In this document: one piece after another, positions 8,760 to 17,629 of the stretch
Layout: every line of letters starts with the position of its first letter
Numbering within the stretch: the first letter of the stretch is position 1
Assembly: GCA_036504155.1 (NCBI GenBank)
Contig: DASXVQ010000105.1
Coordinates: 62,001 to 126,000 of the forward strand
Source of the DNA: JACRCT01 sp036504155
Lineage (GTDB): Bacteria > Myxococcota > Myxococcia > Myxococcales > UBA5297
Length of the DNA stretch: 64,000 nucleotides
Direction: 5' to 3'
Notes under the pieces: model-generated
Seen by the model: only the letters and a program-made list of their open reading frames with translations
Database searches by the model: none
What the model was told of the DNA's origin: nothing
Position numbers and translations under genes: made by a program

Positions 8760-11700
8760 ATGCGACTCGAATCCCTTGGACTCCCCCCGCTGGAGCGGTG
8801 GCCCGGCTGGGAGCGCAGCGGCGAGGTCCCGCGGCTCCTGGCCGCCGTCGAGGCCGCCTTCGGCGTCGTCAGGCCGGCCGACCTGGAGGCCGTCCGCCCG
8901 GCGGTCGAGCAGCTCGTCGCGCGCGCGGTCGACCCGGAGGTAGGGCCCGCTGTCCGGCGGGTCCTGGCGGCGCTCGTCGACGCGGCGCGAGGACGCCCCT
9001 TCCTGAGCGGGCTCACGGCCGACCGGGTGCAGGGCTGGCTCGACCTGGTCTTGCCGGCCATGGGCGAGGCGGACTACACGGTGGCGACCCTGCTCCGCTC
9101 GCGGGCGCGCGAAGAGGAGGCCGGCGGGCCGGCGCTGCGGGTGCTCTCGCCCGAGCCCGCCGAGCTGGACGCCTCGCAGCTGCTGCGCCGGGCGCGGGAG
9201 CTGGCCGCGGGTTTCGTGGCGCTGACGGGCGACGATCCCGACGCCCGGGTGGCCTTCCTGAGCGAGAACCGGCTCGAGACGGCGCTGTGCGACCTCGCCT
9301 GCCTCGCCCACGGCATCGTCGACGTGCCCGTCCCGGCCAACGCCGCCAACGACCAGGTCCAATACGTGTTGCGGCACTCGAAGGCCCGGGTGGTCGTGGT
9401 CTCCGACGAGGTGCAGCTCTCGCGGGTCCTCGCCGCGCAGCCCGGGCTGCCCGATCTGCTGGCCATCGTGCCCCTCTCACGCGGGCTGGCGGAACGGCAC
9501 GCGCTCACCAGCCTGGACGAGATGGTCGAGCGCGGCGCCCGGATCCCGCGCGCCCGCCTCGACCTGCGCGCCGCCGCCGTCCGCTCCGCGGACCTGGCGA
9601 CGGTCATGTACACCTCGGGCACCACCGGCACGCCCAAGGGCATCGCCTTCACCCAGCACAACCTCGTCGCCAAGCGGCTGTGCCGCTCGTTCGCGCTGCC
9701 CTTCCTCGGCGAGGGCGACGTCTTCCTCTCATACCTGCCGCTCTTCCACACCTTCGGCCGCTGGCTCGAGCTGCTCGGCACGCTGTGGACCGGCGCGCAG
9801 TACGTCTTCGCGCGCTCGCCGGCGCTCACCACGCTGCTCGAGGACTTCGCCTCCGTCCGCCCGACGGTCTTCATCAGCGTCCCGCAGAAATGGCTCGAGC
9901 TGCACGAGCGGGCGGCGCAGGAGGCCGGCGGCGACGAGGACCCCGACCGCGTCGCCGAGAAGCTGCGCGAGCTGACCGGCGGCCGGCTGCGCTTCGGCCT
10001 GTCGGCGGCGGGCTTCCTCGAGCCGCGCGTCTTCCGCGCCTTCCAGCGGGCCGGGGTCCAGCTCTGCTCGGGCTACGGCATGACCGAGGCCACCGGCGGG
10101 GTGACCATGACCCCGCCCACCGAGTACGTCGAGGGCTCCATCGGCAAGGCGCTGCCGGGCATCGAGCTGCGCGTGGCGGAGGACGGCGAGCTGTCGCTGC
10201 GCGGGCCGTACGTGATGAGGGGCTACGACCGCCCGCCCGACGGGGAGACCGGGCTCGACGGGGAGGGCTGGTTCAAGACCGGCGACCTGGTCGCGGTGGA
10301 CGCGGGCGGGCACTACCGGCTCACCGGGCGCAAGAAGGAGATCTACAAGAGCCTCAAGGGCCAGACGATCGCCCCGCAGCGCGTGGAGAACCTCTTCCGC
10401 GACTTCGACGCGGTCTCGCAGGCCTTCCTGGTGGGCGACGGGCGCGAGTTCAACACGCTGCTCGTCTGGCCCAACTTCGCGGGCCAGCCCGCGCTCGCGC
10501 ACAAGGAGCCCGAGACGCTGCGGGCGCTCTTGAGCTCGCTGGTGGCCTCCGCCAACCGGTTCCTGGCGCCCTACGAGCGCGTCGTCGACTTCGCCGTCCT
10601 CGACCGCGCGCTGGACGAGGCGCACGGCGAGCTGACGCCGAAGGGGAGCTTCCGGCGCGAGGCCGTGGAGGCGCACTGGCAGCACCTCATCGCTCCGATG
10701 TACCGCGGCGCCGAGGCGCGGCTGGCCGTCGGCTCCCTGGAGCTCGTCATCCCCCACTGGCTCTTGCGCGAGCTGGGCGCGCTGCGCGAGGACGTCTCGC
10801 TCACCGACGGCTGGCTGGAGGCGCGGGGCCGCAAGCTGCGGGTGGTGGAGGGCGACCCGGGCGGCGCCGCCCAAGGGTCGATCCACGTCGGAGACCTCGG
10901 CTACCGCCCGCGGGCAGGCGCGCTCGACCTGGGCGCGGTCGCGGGCACTCCGGCGCTGGCGCTGGGCAACGACGGCCTGCGGACGTTCCTGGGCGAGGCG
11001 ACCTTCTTCTCGCTCCTGGGCAAGCGGCGCGGTGGCGGCCAGGGCGTCCAGGTCGAGGCCCGCGGCGCGCTCGCGCCCTCCCGGCGGCGGGTGCAGGAGC
11101 TATTGCCGCTCGTGGAAGCGCCCGAGGTCACCGTGGAGTCGCTCCACGCCGCGGCGGTGCTGGCGCGCGCGCGGCTCCTCGCGGCCCGGGTGGCGCTGCA
11201 GCACCTGGAGCTGGGCCTGTCCCGCGGGGGCGAGGCGGCCGCGGTCGCCCGCGCCCTGCTGCGGCGCTGCGCCTGCTTCGAGACGCGGCTGCGCCGCCGG
11301 GCGCTGCGCATGCTGCTGCCCCACGAGGAGGCCTCGCGGGTGGTGGAGACGCTGGGCGCGTTCACCGAGGCGCCGCCGGGCGCGGAGCTCCTGGGGCCGC
11401 GCGACCACGTGCGCCTGGCGGAGCGCGGCCTGGGAGACGCCCAGGTGGAGGCGCTGCTCGCCGAGGTGCGCGAGCACGCCCGCTCCCCGAACCGGGCCGC
11501 CGATTCGGCCCGCCGGAGGCGCCTGGTGGCGATCTTCCGGCTGCTGTCGGCCTACACCGTGGCGCACCCGCGCTGGTACCCGCGCCTGCGCATCAAGCTC
11601 GCCCGCCTGGCGCTGCACGCCGACGCCGAGGTCGCCGCGCGCGCGGGCGAGGAGCTCGACCGGCTCCAGCTGGGGTTCCGCGCCTGGCTCGGGCCCAACC

Positions 11701-13436
11701 AGCGGCTGGCGGTCGACCCCGACAGCGGGCGCGAGTACGGCTGGCGCGAGGCGGCAATCTTCGCGCCCGAGGTGAGCGCGCCGCACCGCACCCTCCTGCA
11801 GCGCGCGCTCGCCGAGACCTGCCTGGTGCGCGAGGCGGCCTTCCTCTTCGGGAGGGGGACGCTCTTGTCGCTGGCCGACCTGCCGCCGGCCGGCGTCGGG
11901 GTCTCGCCCCTGGACCGCGATCACGGAGAGGCGAGCTACCTCGTCACGCTCACCCCGCGCGCGGGCGAGCCGCTCGCCTTCCACGTCCACGTCGCCGAGT
12001 CGGTGCCGGTGCTGGAGCTGCGCGAGGAGATCCGCTGGCTGCTGTGGGCCGGCGCGCCTCCTCCGCTGGTCGGCGCCTTCGGAGGGTCCTTCCCCGAGTA
12101 CGGCATCTACTCGACCGAGCCCGTGCCCGGAGAGAGCGTCGAGGCGCAGCTCACCCGCCTGTCGGCCATGCAGGCCCACGAGCGGATGCGCGCCCTGTGG
12201 CCCTTCCTGGCCTCGACGGCCTTCGGCGTCCACGTCGGGTTCTGGGAGCGCAGCGGCGAGGAGCTGGCGCTGCGCGGTCCCTCGCCGGGAAACGTCATCG
12301 CCCCCTCGCACGACTACCAGGTGGGGACGCGTCTGGGCTCGCTGTGGGACCGCGAGCGCTGCGAGGGCCTCTCGCCGCTCGTCCTGGGCTTCGAGCGCTC
12401 GTTCGTGGAGCCGCTGGAGGCGCGCCATCCGGTCCTCGCGGGCGGGGCGGGCCGCGAGCAGCTCCTGTCGGCGCTGGTCGAGACCCTGGGCGAGGCCCGG
12501 GCGCAGCCGCTGCTCGAGCAGGCCGCGCGCCAGGGCGGTCCGCTGGCCGCGGACGCCCAGGCCTTCCTGGCGCGGCTGGCGCGAGAGGGGCTGACCCCGC
12601 TCGAGGTCTCCTGCGCCTCCCGGCGCTACGCGCGCTGGCTGGCGGTGAACCCCGAGGCCACGCTGGAGGCGCGCGCGGCGATGCTGGGCGAGCTGTGGGA
12701 CACCTACCGGCTCTCGGAGCTGGAGGCGGAGCGGCCGGAGACGCGCATCCGCTTCTTCCGCCAGACCGTCTTCGCCCAGGCCCGCCCCGCGCTCTCCGAG
12801 GGCCTGGACGAGCTGATGCGCCGCGCCCGCGCCCGCCGCGGCGCCCCCTCCGAGCTGCCGGAGCTGGTCGAGGCCCTGCGCGTGGGGGCCCGGCCCACCA
12901 CCTTCGAGGAGGACTGGCTCCTGGCGCGGCTGGCCTTCCGGCACCTGCCGCCCTCGGCGGACACCGCGCTCATCAGCCTGCCGCACGCGGGGCGCACCAC
13001 CGCCGAGGTGGTGGTGCACCTCTCCCGCGGGGACGGCGGCCGCTTCTCGGTGCGCAGCCCGGTCTCGGCGCGCGAGGTCGCCCGGCTGCTGCAGCTCTTC
13101 CACGAGGCGAGCCTGCCGGTGAGCTTCTCCGCCGAGCACGAGTTCCTGGTGGCGGTGGACGAGCGCGGGGCGCTGTTGGGCGGCGTCTTCTACCGGCTGG
13201 TCGGGACCGACCGGGCGAGGATGGAGAAGATCGGCGTCGCCCGGGCGTGGCGCCGGCAGGGCATCTCCGACGGGCTGATGCACGAGCTCTTCCGCAGGTT
13301 GCGCGAGCGCGGGGTGCGCCAGCTGGAGACCGGCTTCTTCCACCCCGACTACCTCAAGCGCTTCGGCTTCCGGGTGGCTCCGTCCTCGGGAGGGCTCTTC
13401 CAGGACCTGCAGCGCGGCGAGGTGAGGCTCGATTAG
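8760..13436 (+). CDS. AMP-forming acyl-CoA ligase fused to a large unknown region and a GNAT domain
   Basis: A 1558-residue cytoplasmic protein. Residues 1-110 are unassigned. About 130-640 form an adenylate-forming ligase of the long-chain acyl-CoA synthetase type: YTSGTTGTPKG (from Tyr284), GYGMTEATG, GWFKTGDLV and GRKKEIYKSLKGQ are all intact, so it should activate a carboxylic acid with ATP. About 640-1400 are mostly helical and I recognise no family; the segment at about 1040-1200 (SPLDRDHGEASYLVTL, later SPGNVIAPSHDY) faintly recalls kinase-like folds. About 1420-1550 form a GNAT acetyltransferase (GVARAWRRQGISDGLM, then FHPDYLKRFGF). The ATG at 8760 follows an AGAGG site. The fusion suggests acyl transfer from a self-made thioester to an amine, which is inference. 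Confidence 0.8.
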   Translation: MRLESLGLPPLERWPGWERSGEVPRLLAAVEAAFGVVRPADLEAVRPAVEQLVARAVDPEVGPAVRRVLAALVDAARGRPFLSGLTADRVQGWLDLVLPAMGEADYTVATLLRSRAREEEAGGPALRVLSPEPAELDASQLLRRARELAAGFVALTGDDPDARVAFLSENRLETALCDLACLAHGIVDVPVPANAANDQVQYVLRHSKARVVVVSDEVQLSRVLAAQPGLPDLLAIVPLSRGLAERHALTSLDEMVERGARIPRARLDLRAAAVRSADLATVMYTSGTTGTPKGIAFTQHNLVAKRLCRSFALPFLGEGDVFLSYLPLFHTFGRWLELLGTLWTGAQYVFARSPALTTLLEDFASVRPTVFISVPQKWLELHERAAQEAGGDEDPDRVAEKLRELTGGRLRFGLSAAGFLEPRVFRAFQRAGVQLCSGYGMTEATGGVTMTPPTEYVEGSIGKALPGIELRVAEDGELSLRGPYVMRGYDRPPDGETGLDGEGWFKTGDLVAVDAGGHYRLTGRKKEIYKSLKGQTIAPQRVENLFRDFDAVSQAFLVGDGREFNTLLVWPNFAGQPALAHKEPETLRALLSSLVASANRFLAPYERVVDFAVLDRALDEAHGELTPKGSFRREAVEAHWQHLIAPMYRGAEARLAVGSLELVIPHWLLRELGALREDVSLTDGWLEARGRKLRVVEGDPGGAAQGSIHVGDLGYRPRAGALDLGAVAGTPALALGNDGLRTFLGEATFFSLLGKRRGGGQGVQVEARGALAPSRRRVQELLPLVEAPEVTVESLHAAAVLARARLLAARVALQHLELGLSRGGEAAAVARALLRRCACFETRLRRRALRMLLPHEEASRVVETLGAFTEAPPGAELLGPRDHVRLAERGLGDAQVEALLAEVREHARSPNRAADSARRRRLVAIFRLLSAYTVAHPRWYPRLRIKLARLALHADAEVAARAGEELDRLQLGFRAWLGPNQRLAVDPDSGREYGWREAAIFAPEVSAPHRTLLQRALAETCLVREAAFLFGRGTLLSLADLPPAGVGVSPLDRDHGEASYLVTLTPRAGEPLAFHVHVAESVPVLELREEIRWLLWAGAPPPLVGAFGGSFPEYGIYSTEPVPGESVEAQLTRLSAMQAHERMRALWPFLASTAFGVHVGFWERSGEELALRGPSPGNVIAPSHDYQVGTRLGSLWDRERCEGLSPLVLGFERSFVEPLEARHPVLAGGAGREQLLSALVETLGEARAQPLLEQAARQGGPLAADAQAFLARLAREGLTPLEVSCASRRYARWLAVNPEATLEARAAMLGELWDTYRLSELEAERPETRIRFFRQTVFAQARPALSEGLDELMRRARARRGAPSELPELVEALRVGARPTTFEEDWLLARLAFRHLPPSADTALISLPHAGRTTAEVVVHLSRGDGGRFSVRSPVSAREVARLLQLFHEASLPVSFSAEHEFLVAVDERGALLGGVFYRLVGTDRARMEKIGVARAWRRQGISDGLMHELFRRLRERGVRQLETGFFHPDYLKRFGFRVAPSSGGLFQDLQRGEVRLD

Positions 13437-13733
13437 GGCGAGGACTGCTAAAGGTGGCAAAAGCCTGGAAAATCACGGGGGATTCTCCGAAATGTGACGC
13501 AGGGCGCAATTCGAGGTGCGCGCGGCGGGGCGCCTCTTTATAGGAAAAGGCAGCGGCCCGCGGTTTGCCCCTTCAGGGGGCTCCACCGGGGTCGCCAAGC
13601 GTCGGGCAGTAGACGGACGAGGACTTCTCAACGGAAGCGGGTGTGCCGGTCGGCCGACGGGCACCCGAAACGCGCAGGGAACGGAAAACCGAAGGCGCCG
13701 GGCCGGCCGCCTGGGCCACGCGGGGTGGAAGTC
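13437..13733. other. Leader and promoter region of citrate synthase
   Basis: About 300 bases without a gene. A TTTATAGG stretch at 13537-13544 is the only A/T-rich -10-like element and lies roughly 190 bases before the start codon, but no convincing -35 matches it. GGTGGA about 8 bases before the ATG at 13734 is the likely ribosome site. Confidence 0.35.
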
Positions 13734-15029
13734 ATGAGCATCCTGAAGGACAAGCTGACGAAGAAGGTCCCCGAGCTGCGCGACCACTACAAGAAGCTCG
13801 TCAAGGAGAACGCGGCGGTCAAGCTGAGCGAGGTGACGCTCGAGACGCTCTACGGCGGCCTGCGCGGCGTCAAGGGCCTCATCACCGACACCAGCTCGGT
13901 CCCGCCCGACAAGGGCCTGCTCATCCGCGGCAAGCCCATCGGCGAGCTGGCGGAGCGGCTGCCCGAGGAGATCTGGTACCTGCTCCTGACCGGCGAGCTG
14001 CCGAGCGCCGAGGAGCTGGCCGACCTGCAGAAGGACTGGGCCGCCCAGGCCAAGGTGCCGGACTACGTCTTCAAGGTCCTCGACGCGATGCCGGCCGACT
14101 CGCACCCGATGGCGATGTTCAACACCGCGGTGCTGGTGATGGAGCGGGAGTCGGTCTTCCGCGCCCGCTACGACAAGGGGATGAAGAAGGACGACTACTG
14201 GGACGCCTCCTTCGAGGACGCCACCGCCATCCTGCCGAAGCTCCCCGAGATCGGCGCGTACATCTACCGCAAGCGCTTCGGCAAGGGCGCGCCCATCGCC
14301 GGCGACGCCAAGCTCGACTGGGGCGCGAACTTCGCCAAGATGACCGGCCTGCCGGACCCGAACGGCGAGCTCAGCAAGCTGATGCGGCTGTACTTCACGC
14401 TGCACTGCGACCACGAGGGCGGCAACGTCAGCGCCTTCACCGCGCACACCGTCGGCTCGGCGCTGTCCGACCTGTACTACGCGCTCTCTGCCGGCCTGAA
14501 CGGCCTGGCGGGCCCGCTGCACGGCCTGGCCAACCAGGAGTGCCTGGGCTGGATCCTGGAGACCAACAAGAAGTTCAACGGCTCGCCCAGCGAGGAGCAG
14601 CTGGCCAAGTTCGCGCAGGAGACGCTCGACAGCGGCAAGGTGGTGCCGGGCTACGGCCACGCCGTGCTGCGCATCACCGACCCGCGCTTCGACGCCTTCC
14701 ACGCCTTCGGCGCCAAGTACTGCCCCGAGGACCCGGCCTACAAGACGATGGCGCGGGTGTTCAAGGTGGTCCCCGAGGTCCTCAAGAAGGTGCAGAAGAT
14801 CAAGGATCCGTGGCCGAACGTCGACGCCGCCTCGGGCAGCCTGCTCTACCACTACGGCATGACCGAGTTCTCGTACTACACGGTCCTGTTCTCCATCAGC
14901 CGCGCCATGGGCATCAGCGCGCAGTACATCATGAGCCGCGCCATCGGCTCGCCGATCGTCCGCCCGAAGTCGATGACCGGCGCGGAGATCAACAAGGCCA
15001 TCGAAGCCGCCAAGGCGCCGAAGGCCTAG
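13734..15029 (+). CDS. gltA: Citrate synthase, mitochondrial (eukaryote-like) type
   Basis: A 431-residue enzyme condensing acetyl-CoA and oxaloacetate to citrate at the entry of the TCA cycle. The catalytic triad is visible: His263 in GPLHGLANQE, His309 in GYGHAVLR and Asp364 in NVDAASG. HCDHEGGNVSAFT (from His224) is the form shared with mitochondrial citrate synthases rather than the usual gammaproteobacterial GltA. The length also fits that group. ATG at 13734 is preceded by GGTGGA; the in-frame open region upstream has no family similarity. A strong intrinsic terminator follows about 90 bases after the stop, so the gene is probably a single transcription unit. Confidence 0.95.
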   Translation: MSILKDKLTKKVPELRDHYKKLVKENAAVKLSEVTLETLYGGLRGVKGLITDTSSVPPDKGLLIRGKPIGELAERLPEEIWYLLLTGELPSAEELADLQKDWAAQAKVPDYVFKVLDAMPADSHPMAMFNTAVLVMERESVFRARYDKGMKKDDYWDASFEDATAILPKLPEIGAYIYRKRFGKGAPIAGDAKLDWGANFAKMTGLPDPNGELSKLMRLYFTLHCDHEGGNVSAFTAHTVGSALSDLYYALSAGLNGLAGPLHGLANQECLGWILETNKKFNGSPSEEQLAKFAQETLDSGKVVPGYGHAVLRITDPRFDAFHAFGAKYCPEDPAYKTMARVFKVVPEVLKKVQKIKDPWPNVDAASGSLLYHYGMTEFSYYTVLFSISRAMGISAQYIMSRAIGSPIVRPKSMTGAEINKAIEAAKAPKA

Positions 15030-15353
15030 CTTCGAGGTTTCCCCAGGTCCGGCGTCCGTGCCGGGCCCGGGGCGTCCGGCGCGCCTATCGCGCCGGACGA
15101 TGAGTGGGGAGAAGAAGGGCAAAGGGCCCGTCCTTTCCGATGAGGGACGGGCCCTTTTCCTGTCCGCCGACCTCGTAGCCGGCACGCTCGAGCCGCCGCT
15201 CGAGGGTCTTCACGGCCATGCCGGCGGAGCCGATGGTCAGCGGGGCGTGTCTCCTTGGGGCGATGCGCCCGCGGAGACCGTCGCGTGACGCGGGAAAGTG
15301 ACTCGCGGCCGAGACTGATCTTTGTTCTCGGGCTCATCTAGAATGCCCAGGCG
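15030..15353. other. Intergenic region after citrate synthase
   Basis: It holds two hairpins: a GC-only inverted repeat at 15074-15098 (GTCCGGCGCG against its complement) and the terminator at 15121-15157. A minus-strand frame at 15085-15219 (44 codons, MAVKTLERRLERAGYEVGG at its start) reads like protein for its first 20 residues. However, it runs through the terminator stem and has no ribosome site close to its ATG, so I do not call it a gene. Confidence 0.4.
15121..15157 (+). terminator. Intrinsic terminator of citrate synthase
   Basis: A near-perfect inverted repeat with AAGGGCCCGTCC on the left, its complement on the right, a loop of about ten bases and a closing TTTT run. It begins 92 bases after the citrate synthase stop. 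The left arm is preceded by A residues, so it could also work in the other direction. Confidence 0.85.
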
Positions 15354-16835
15354 ATGGCTGATCGCTCTGCCGGACAGGTCTGCGAGAAGTGCGGCGGCAA
15401 GCTCGTTGCCGGCAGCCGCTTCTGCAACTCGTGCGGCGCCCCGACGCCCTCGACCTCTCCCTTCGAGGTGGAGGAAGAGGCGAACAAGTCGCCGATCAGG
15501 CAGGGCGACGTGCTGGAAGGGAAGTGGCGGGTCGACAAGAAGATCGGCCAGGGCGGCATGGGCTCGGTGTACCGGGCCACCGACCTCGCGCTCGACCGCA
15601 CGGTGGCGATCAAGATCCTCGCGGCCGACCTGTGCCAGGACGAGGTCTTCGTCGCGCGCTTCGAGCGCGAGGCCAAGCTCACCGCCAACCTCGAGCAGCC
15701 CAACGTCGTGCTCATCTTCGGCGTCGGCAGGCACCAGGGCCGGCCCTTCATCGTCATGAAGTGGCTGCCCGGCGAGACCCTCGCCAGCCGGCTCGAGACG
15801 CACCAGGAGGCCGGCACGCTGATGCCCGTCTCCGAGGTGCGCTCCATCGTCGGCCAGATCTGCGCGGGCCTGGACTACATCCACGGCAAGGGCCTGGTGC
15901 ACCGGGACATCAAGGCCAGCAACATCGTCCTCGACGACAGCAACCACGCCACCATCCTCGACTTCGGCATCCTCCGGGACCTCAAGAGCAAGGAGGCGCT
16001 GACCGCGGTGGGGATGCTCATCGGCACCCCACACTACGTCTCGCCCGAGCAGATCCTGGGCAAGCCCTTCGACAGCCGCAGCGACCTCTACGCGGTGGGC
16101 GTGCTGCTCTACGAGATGCTCACCGGCGCGACGCCCTTCGACGCCGAGAACGAGTTCGACCTCATCAAGAAGCACGTCAAGGCGCCCCCGCCGGAGCCCT
16201 GCGAGCGCAACCCCGACCTGCCGGCCGAGGTGGGCGAGGTGCTCAAGCGCGCCATCGCCAAGGATCCCGCCAAGCGCTACCAGACCGCCTCGGACATGGC
16301 CGACGCCTTCGAGATGGCCTTCGCCCAGACCAACGACGTGGAGGGCGACGACCCGACGTCGCGGTCGCTGAAGGCCGCCGTCCCGCTGCCCGACGACCCC
16401 ACCGGCCCGCACAACGTGACGACCATCCCCTTCGACGTGAAGGCGGGCATCACCGGGCCGATTTTGGGCTCGAAGCGGGCGCTCTGGGTGGGGGTGGGCC
16501 TGGGGGTGGTGGCGAGCCTGGCGACCGCCGGCATCGTGCTCTACAACCTCCGCCCCGAGGCGCCTCCGCCGGAGCTCTCGCAGCCCGCGCCCGTCGCCAA
16601 GCCGCTCAACCCCAAGCCGCTGACTCCGAACCCCAAGCCGAAACCCAAGCCCCAGCCCAAGCCGCAGGCGCCCGACGAGCTCGCCGCCGACGAGGAGTGG
16701 GAGGACGAGGACGCCGGCGAGGCAGCGCCCAGCGAAGTGGCCGATGCCGGCGCCGCGGCGTCGCCGAGCGACTCGCTGTTGAAGAAGGCCGTGGAGAAGG
16801 ATCCCAGCCGCCTGCACCCGCTGCGCGACGAATAG
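15354..16835 (+). CDS. Ser/Thr protein kinase with N-terminal zinc ribbon and membrane anchor
   Basis: A 493-residue transmembrane kinase. Residues 10-28 form a zinc ribbon (CEKC, then CNSC). A eukaryote-type kinase domain spans about 58-330 with IGQGGMGSVYRA, the ATP-anchoring Lys87, HRDIKASN (catalytic Asp185), LDFGI (Asp203) and SPEQ for APE, so it should be active. One membrane helix (about 375-397) follows, then a Pro/Lys-rich and acidic C-terminal part. The kinase would face the cytoplasm and the tail the periplasm. Position 201-204 is LDFGI rather than the common DFGLA, a minor variation. The lipoprotein gene downstream is convergent. Substrates are unknown. Confidence 0.93.
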   Translation: MADRSAGQVCEKCGGKLVAGSRFCNSCGAPTPSTSPFEVEEEANKSPIRQGDVLEGKWRVDKKIGQGGMGSVYRATDLALDRTVAIKILAADLCQDEVFVARFEREAKLTANLEQPNVVLIFGVGRHQGRPFIVMKWLPGETLASRLETHQEAGTLMPVSEVRSIVGQICAGLDYIHGKGLVHRDIKASNIVLDDSNHATILDFGILRDLKSKEALTAVGMLIGTPHYVSPEQILGKPFDSRSDLYAVGVLLYEMLTGATPFDAENEFDLIKKHVKAPPPEPCERNPDLPAEVGEVLKRAIAKDPAKRYQTASDMADAFEMAFAQTNDVEGDDPTSRSLKAAVPLPDDPTGPHNVTTIPFDVKAGITGPILGSKRALWVGVGLGVVASLATAGIVLYNLRPEAPPPELSQPAPVAKPLNPKPLTPNPKPKPKPQPKPQAPDELAADEEWEDEDAGEAAPSEVADAGAAASPSDSLLKKAVEKDPSRLHPLRDE

Positions 16836-16895
16836 CCGGAGACCTGGCGAGTCGTTGGCCTTGGACGCCACGTCCCGCGATGACTGCGGTGGAGG

Positions 16896-17495
16896 CTACG
16901 GCTCCGGAGGAGGCTGGGGATCCGCCTCGCCCTCGCCGGAGTCCGGGGCCTCGAGCCGTTTGCTGACCTTGTCGATCAGCTCCTTGCGTGCCTCGACCTC
17001 CTGCTCGGCGATCCTTGCGAGCGCCTGGCGGGCGTAGTCCGAGAGGATGAGTCCGGCGGGCACTCTCTTGAGGTCGCCGCGCGCGCCGACGTAGTCCTTG
17101 GCGGCGATCTTCTTCTGCGCGGCGAGGATGGACTGCTCGGCGGCCAGCTCCGCGCGCACGCGCAGGAGCATCTTGTCGCCGCCCTCGACGCCGGCGGCGG
17201 CGGCCACGCGCAGCTCGCGCTCGGCGGAGACGAACTCGGCCTCCTCGATCAGCATCCGGCCCTCTTCCAGGGCCTCCAGGCCCTCCTGGCGGGTGGGCGG
17301 GCTGCTGGGCTTGGTCCGCTTCTTCTTGCGCTTCTTCTTCTTGCTCTTCTTGAACTGGCTCAGGTCGCTGCCGTCGTCCTGCCCCTCTTCGATCTCGGGC
17401 TCCGCGGTCTCCGTCGGGGTGGGCTGCGGCTTGTTGCAGCCCAGCGGCAGGGCCAAGGCGGCGGACAACACGAAGATGGTGAGCGGACTCCGCAT
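16896..17495 (-). CDS. Lys-rich lipoprotein of unknown function
   Basis: A 199-residue predicted lipoprotein (LPLGC lipobox, Cys20). After an acidic stretch comes a very basic block (KKSKKKKRKKKRTK, about residues 50-65) and then helices from about 70 to 185 whose repeating Ala/Glu/Leu pattern (AERELRVAAAAG, ARGDLKRVPAG) recalls TPR-like repeats. I recognise no family. It is convergent with the zinc-ribbon kinase, leaving about 60 bases between stops. The basic block could bind nucleic acid or anionic polymers, which is speculation. Confidence 0.65.
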   Translation of the reverse strand: MRSPLTIFVLSAALALPLGCNKPQPTPTETAEPEIEEGQDDGSDLSQFKKSKKKKRKKKRTKPSSPPTRQEGLEALEEGRMLIEEAEFVSAERELRVAAAAGVEGGDKMLLRVRAELAAEQSILAAQKKIAAKDYVGARGDLKRVPAGLILSDYARQALARIAEQEVEARKELIDKVSKRLEAPDSGEGEADPQPPPEP

Positions 17496-17567
17496 CCCAA
17501 TGACCTCCGGCGCGGTCGGCGAAAGGGGCAGAGTCTACCGCAGGCCCCGGAAGGGCACCAAATGCGA

Positions 17568-17605
17568 AGCCCGCCCCCGGGAGGTGGGGGCGGGCTCCTT
17601 TTCAG
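17568..17605 (-). terminator. Intrinsic terminator-like hairpin after the Cys-rich lipoprotein gene
   Basis: An inverted repeat of about eleven GC pairs (AGCCCGCCCCC and its complement, loop of about six). It starts some 25 bases downstream of the minus-strand stop at 17630. The T run (CCTTTT) is on the plus strand, so it is a better terminator in that direction; on the minus strand the hairpin may still act as an end of transcript. Confidence 0.55.
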
Positions 17606-17629
17606 CGGGGGTCTTCTAGGTCCTTCGGG

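Noticed and set aside
8732..13543. A second long plus-strand frame overlapping the ligase-GNAT gene
   Set aside because: Arg/Pro/Ala-rich with no motifs; it mirrors the real frame shifted by one base.
15058..15337. Small frames on both strands between citrate synthase and the zinc-ribbon kinase
   Set aside because: They run through the terminator hairpin and lack suitable starts. Only a 20-residue stretch on the minus strand looks protein-like.
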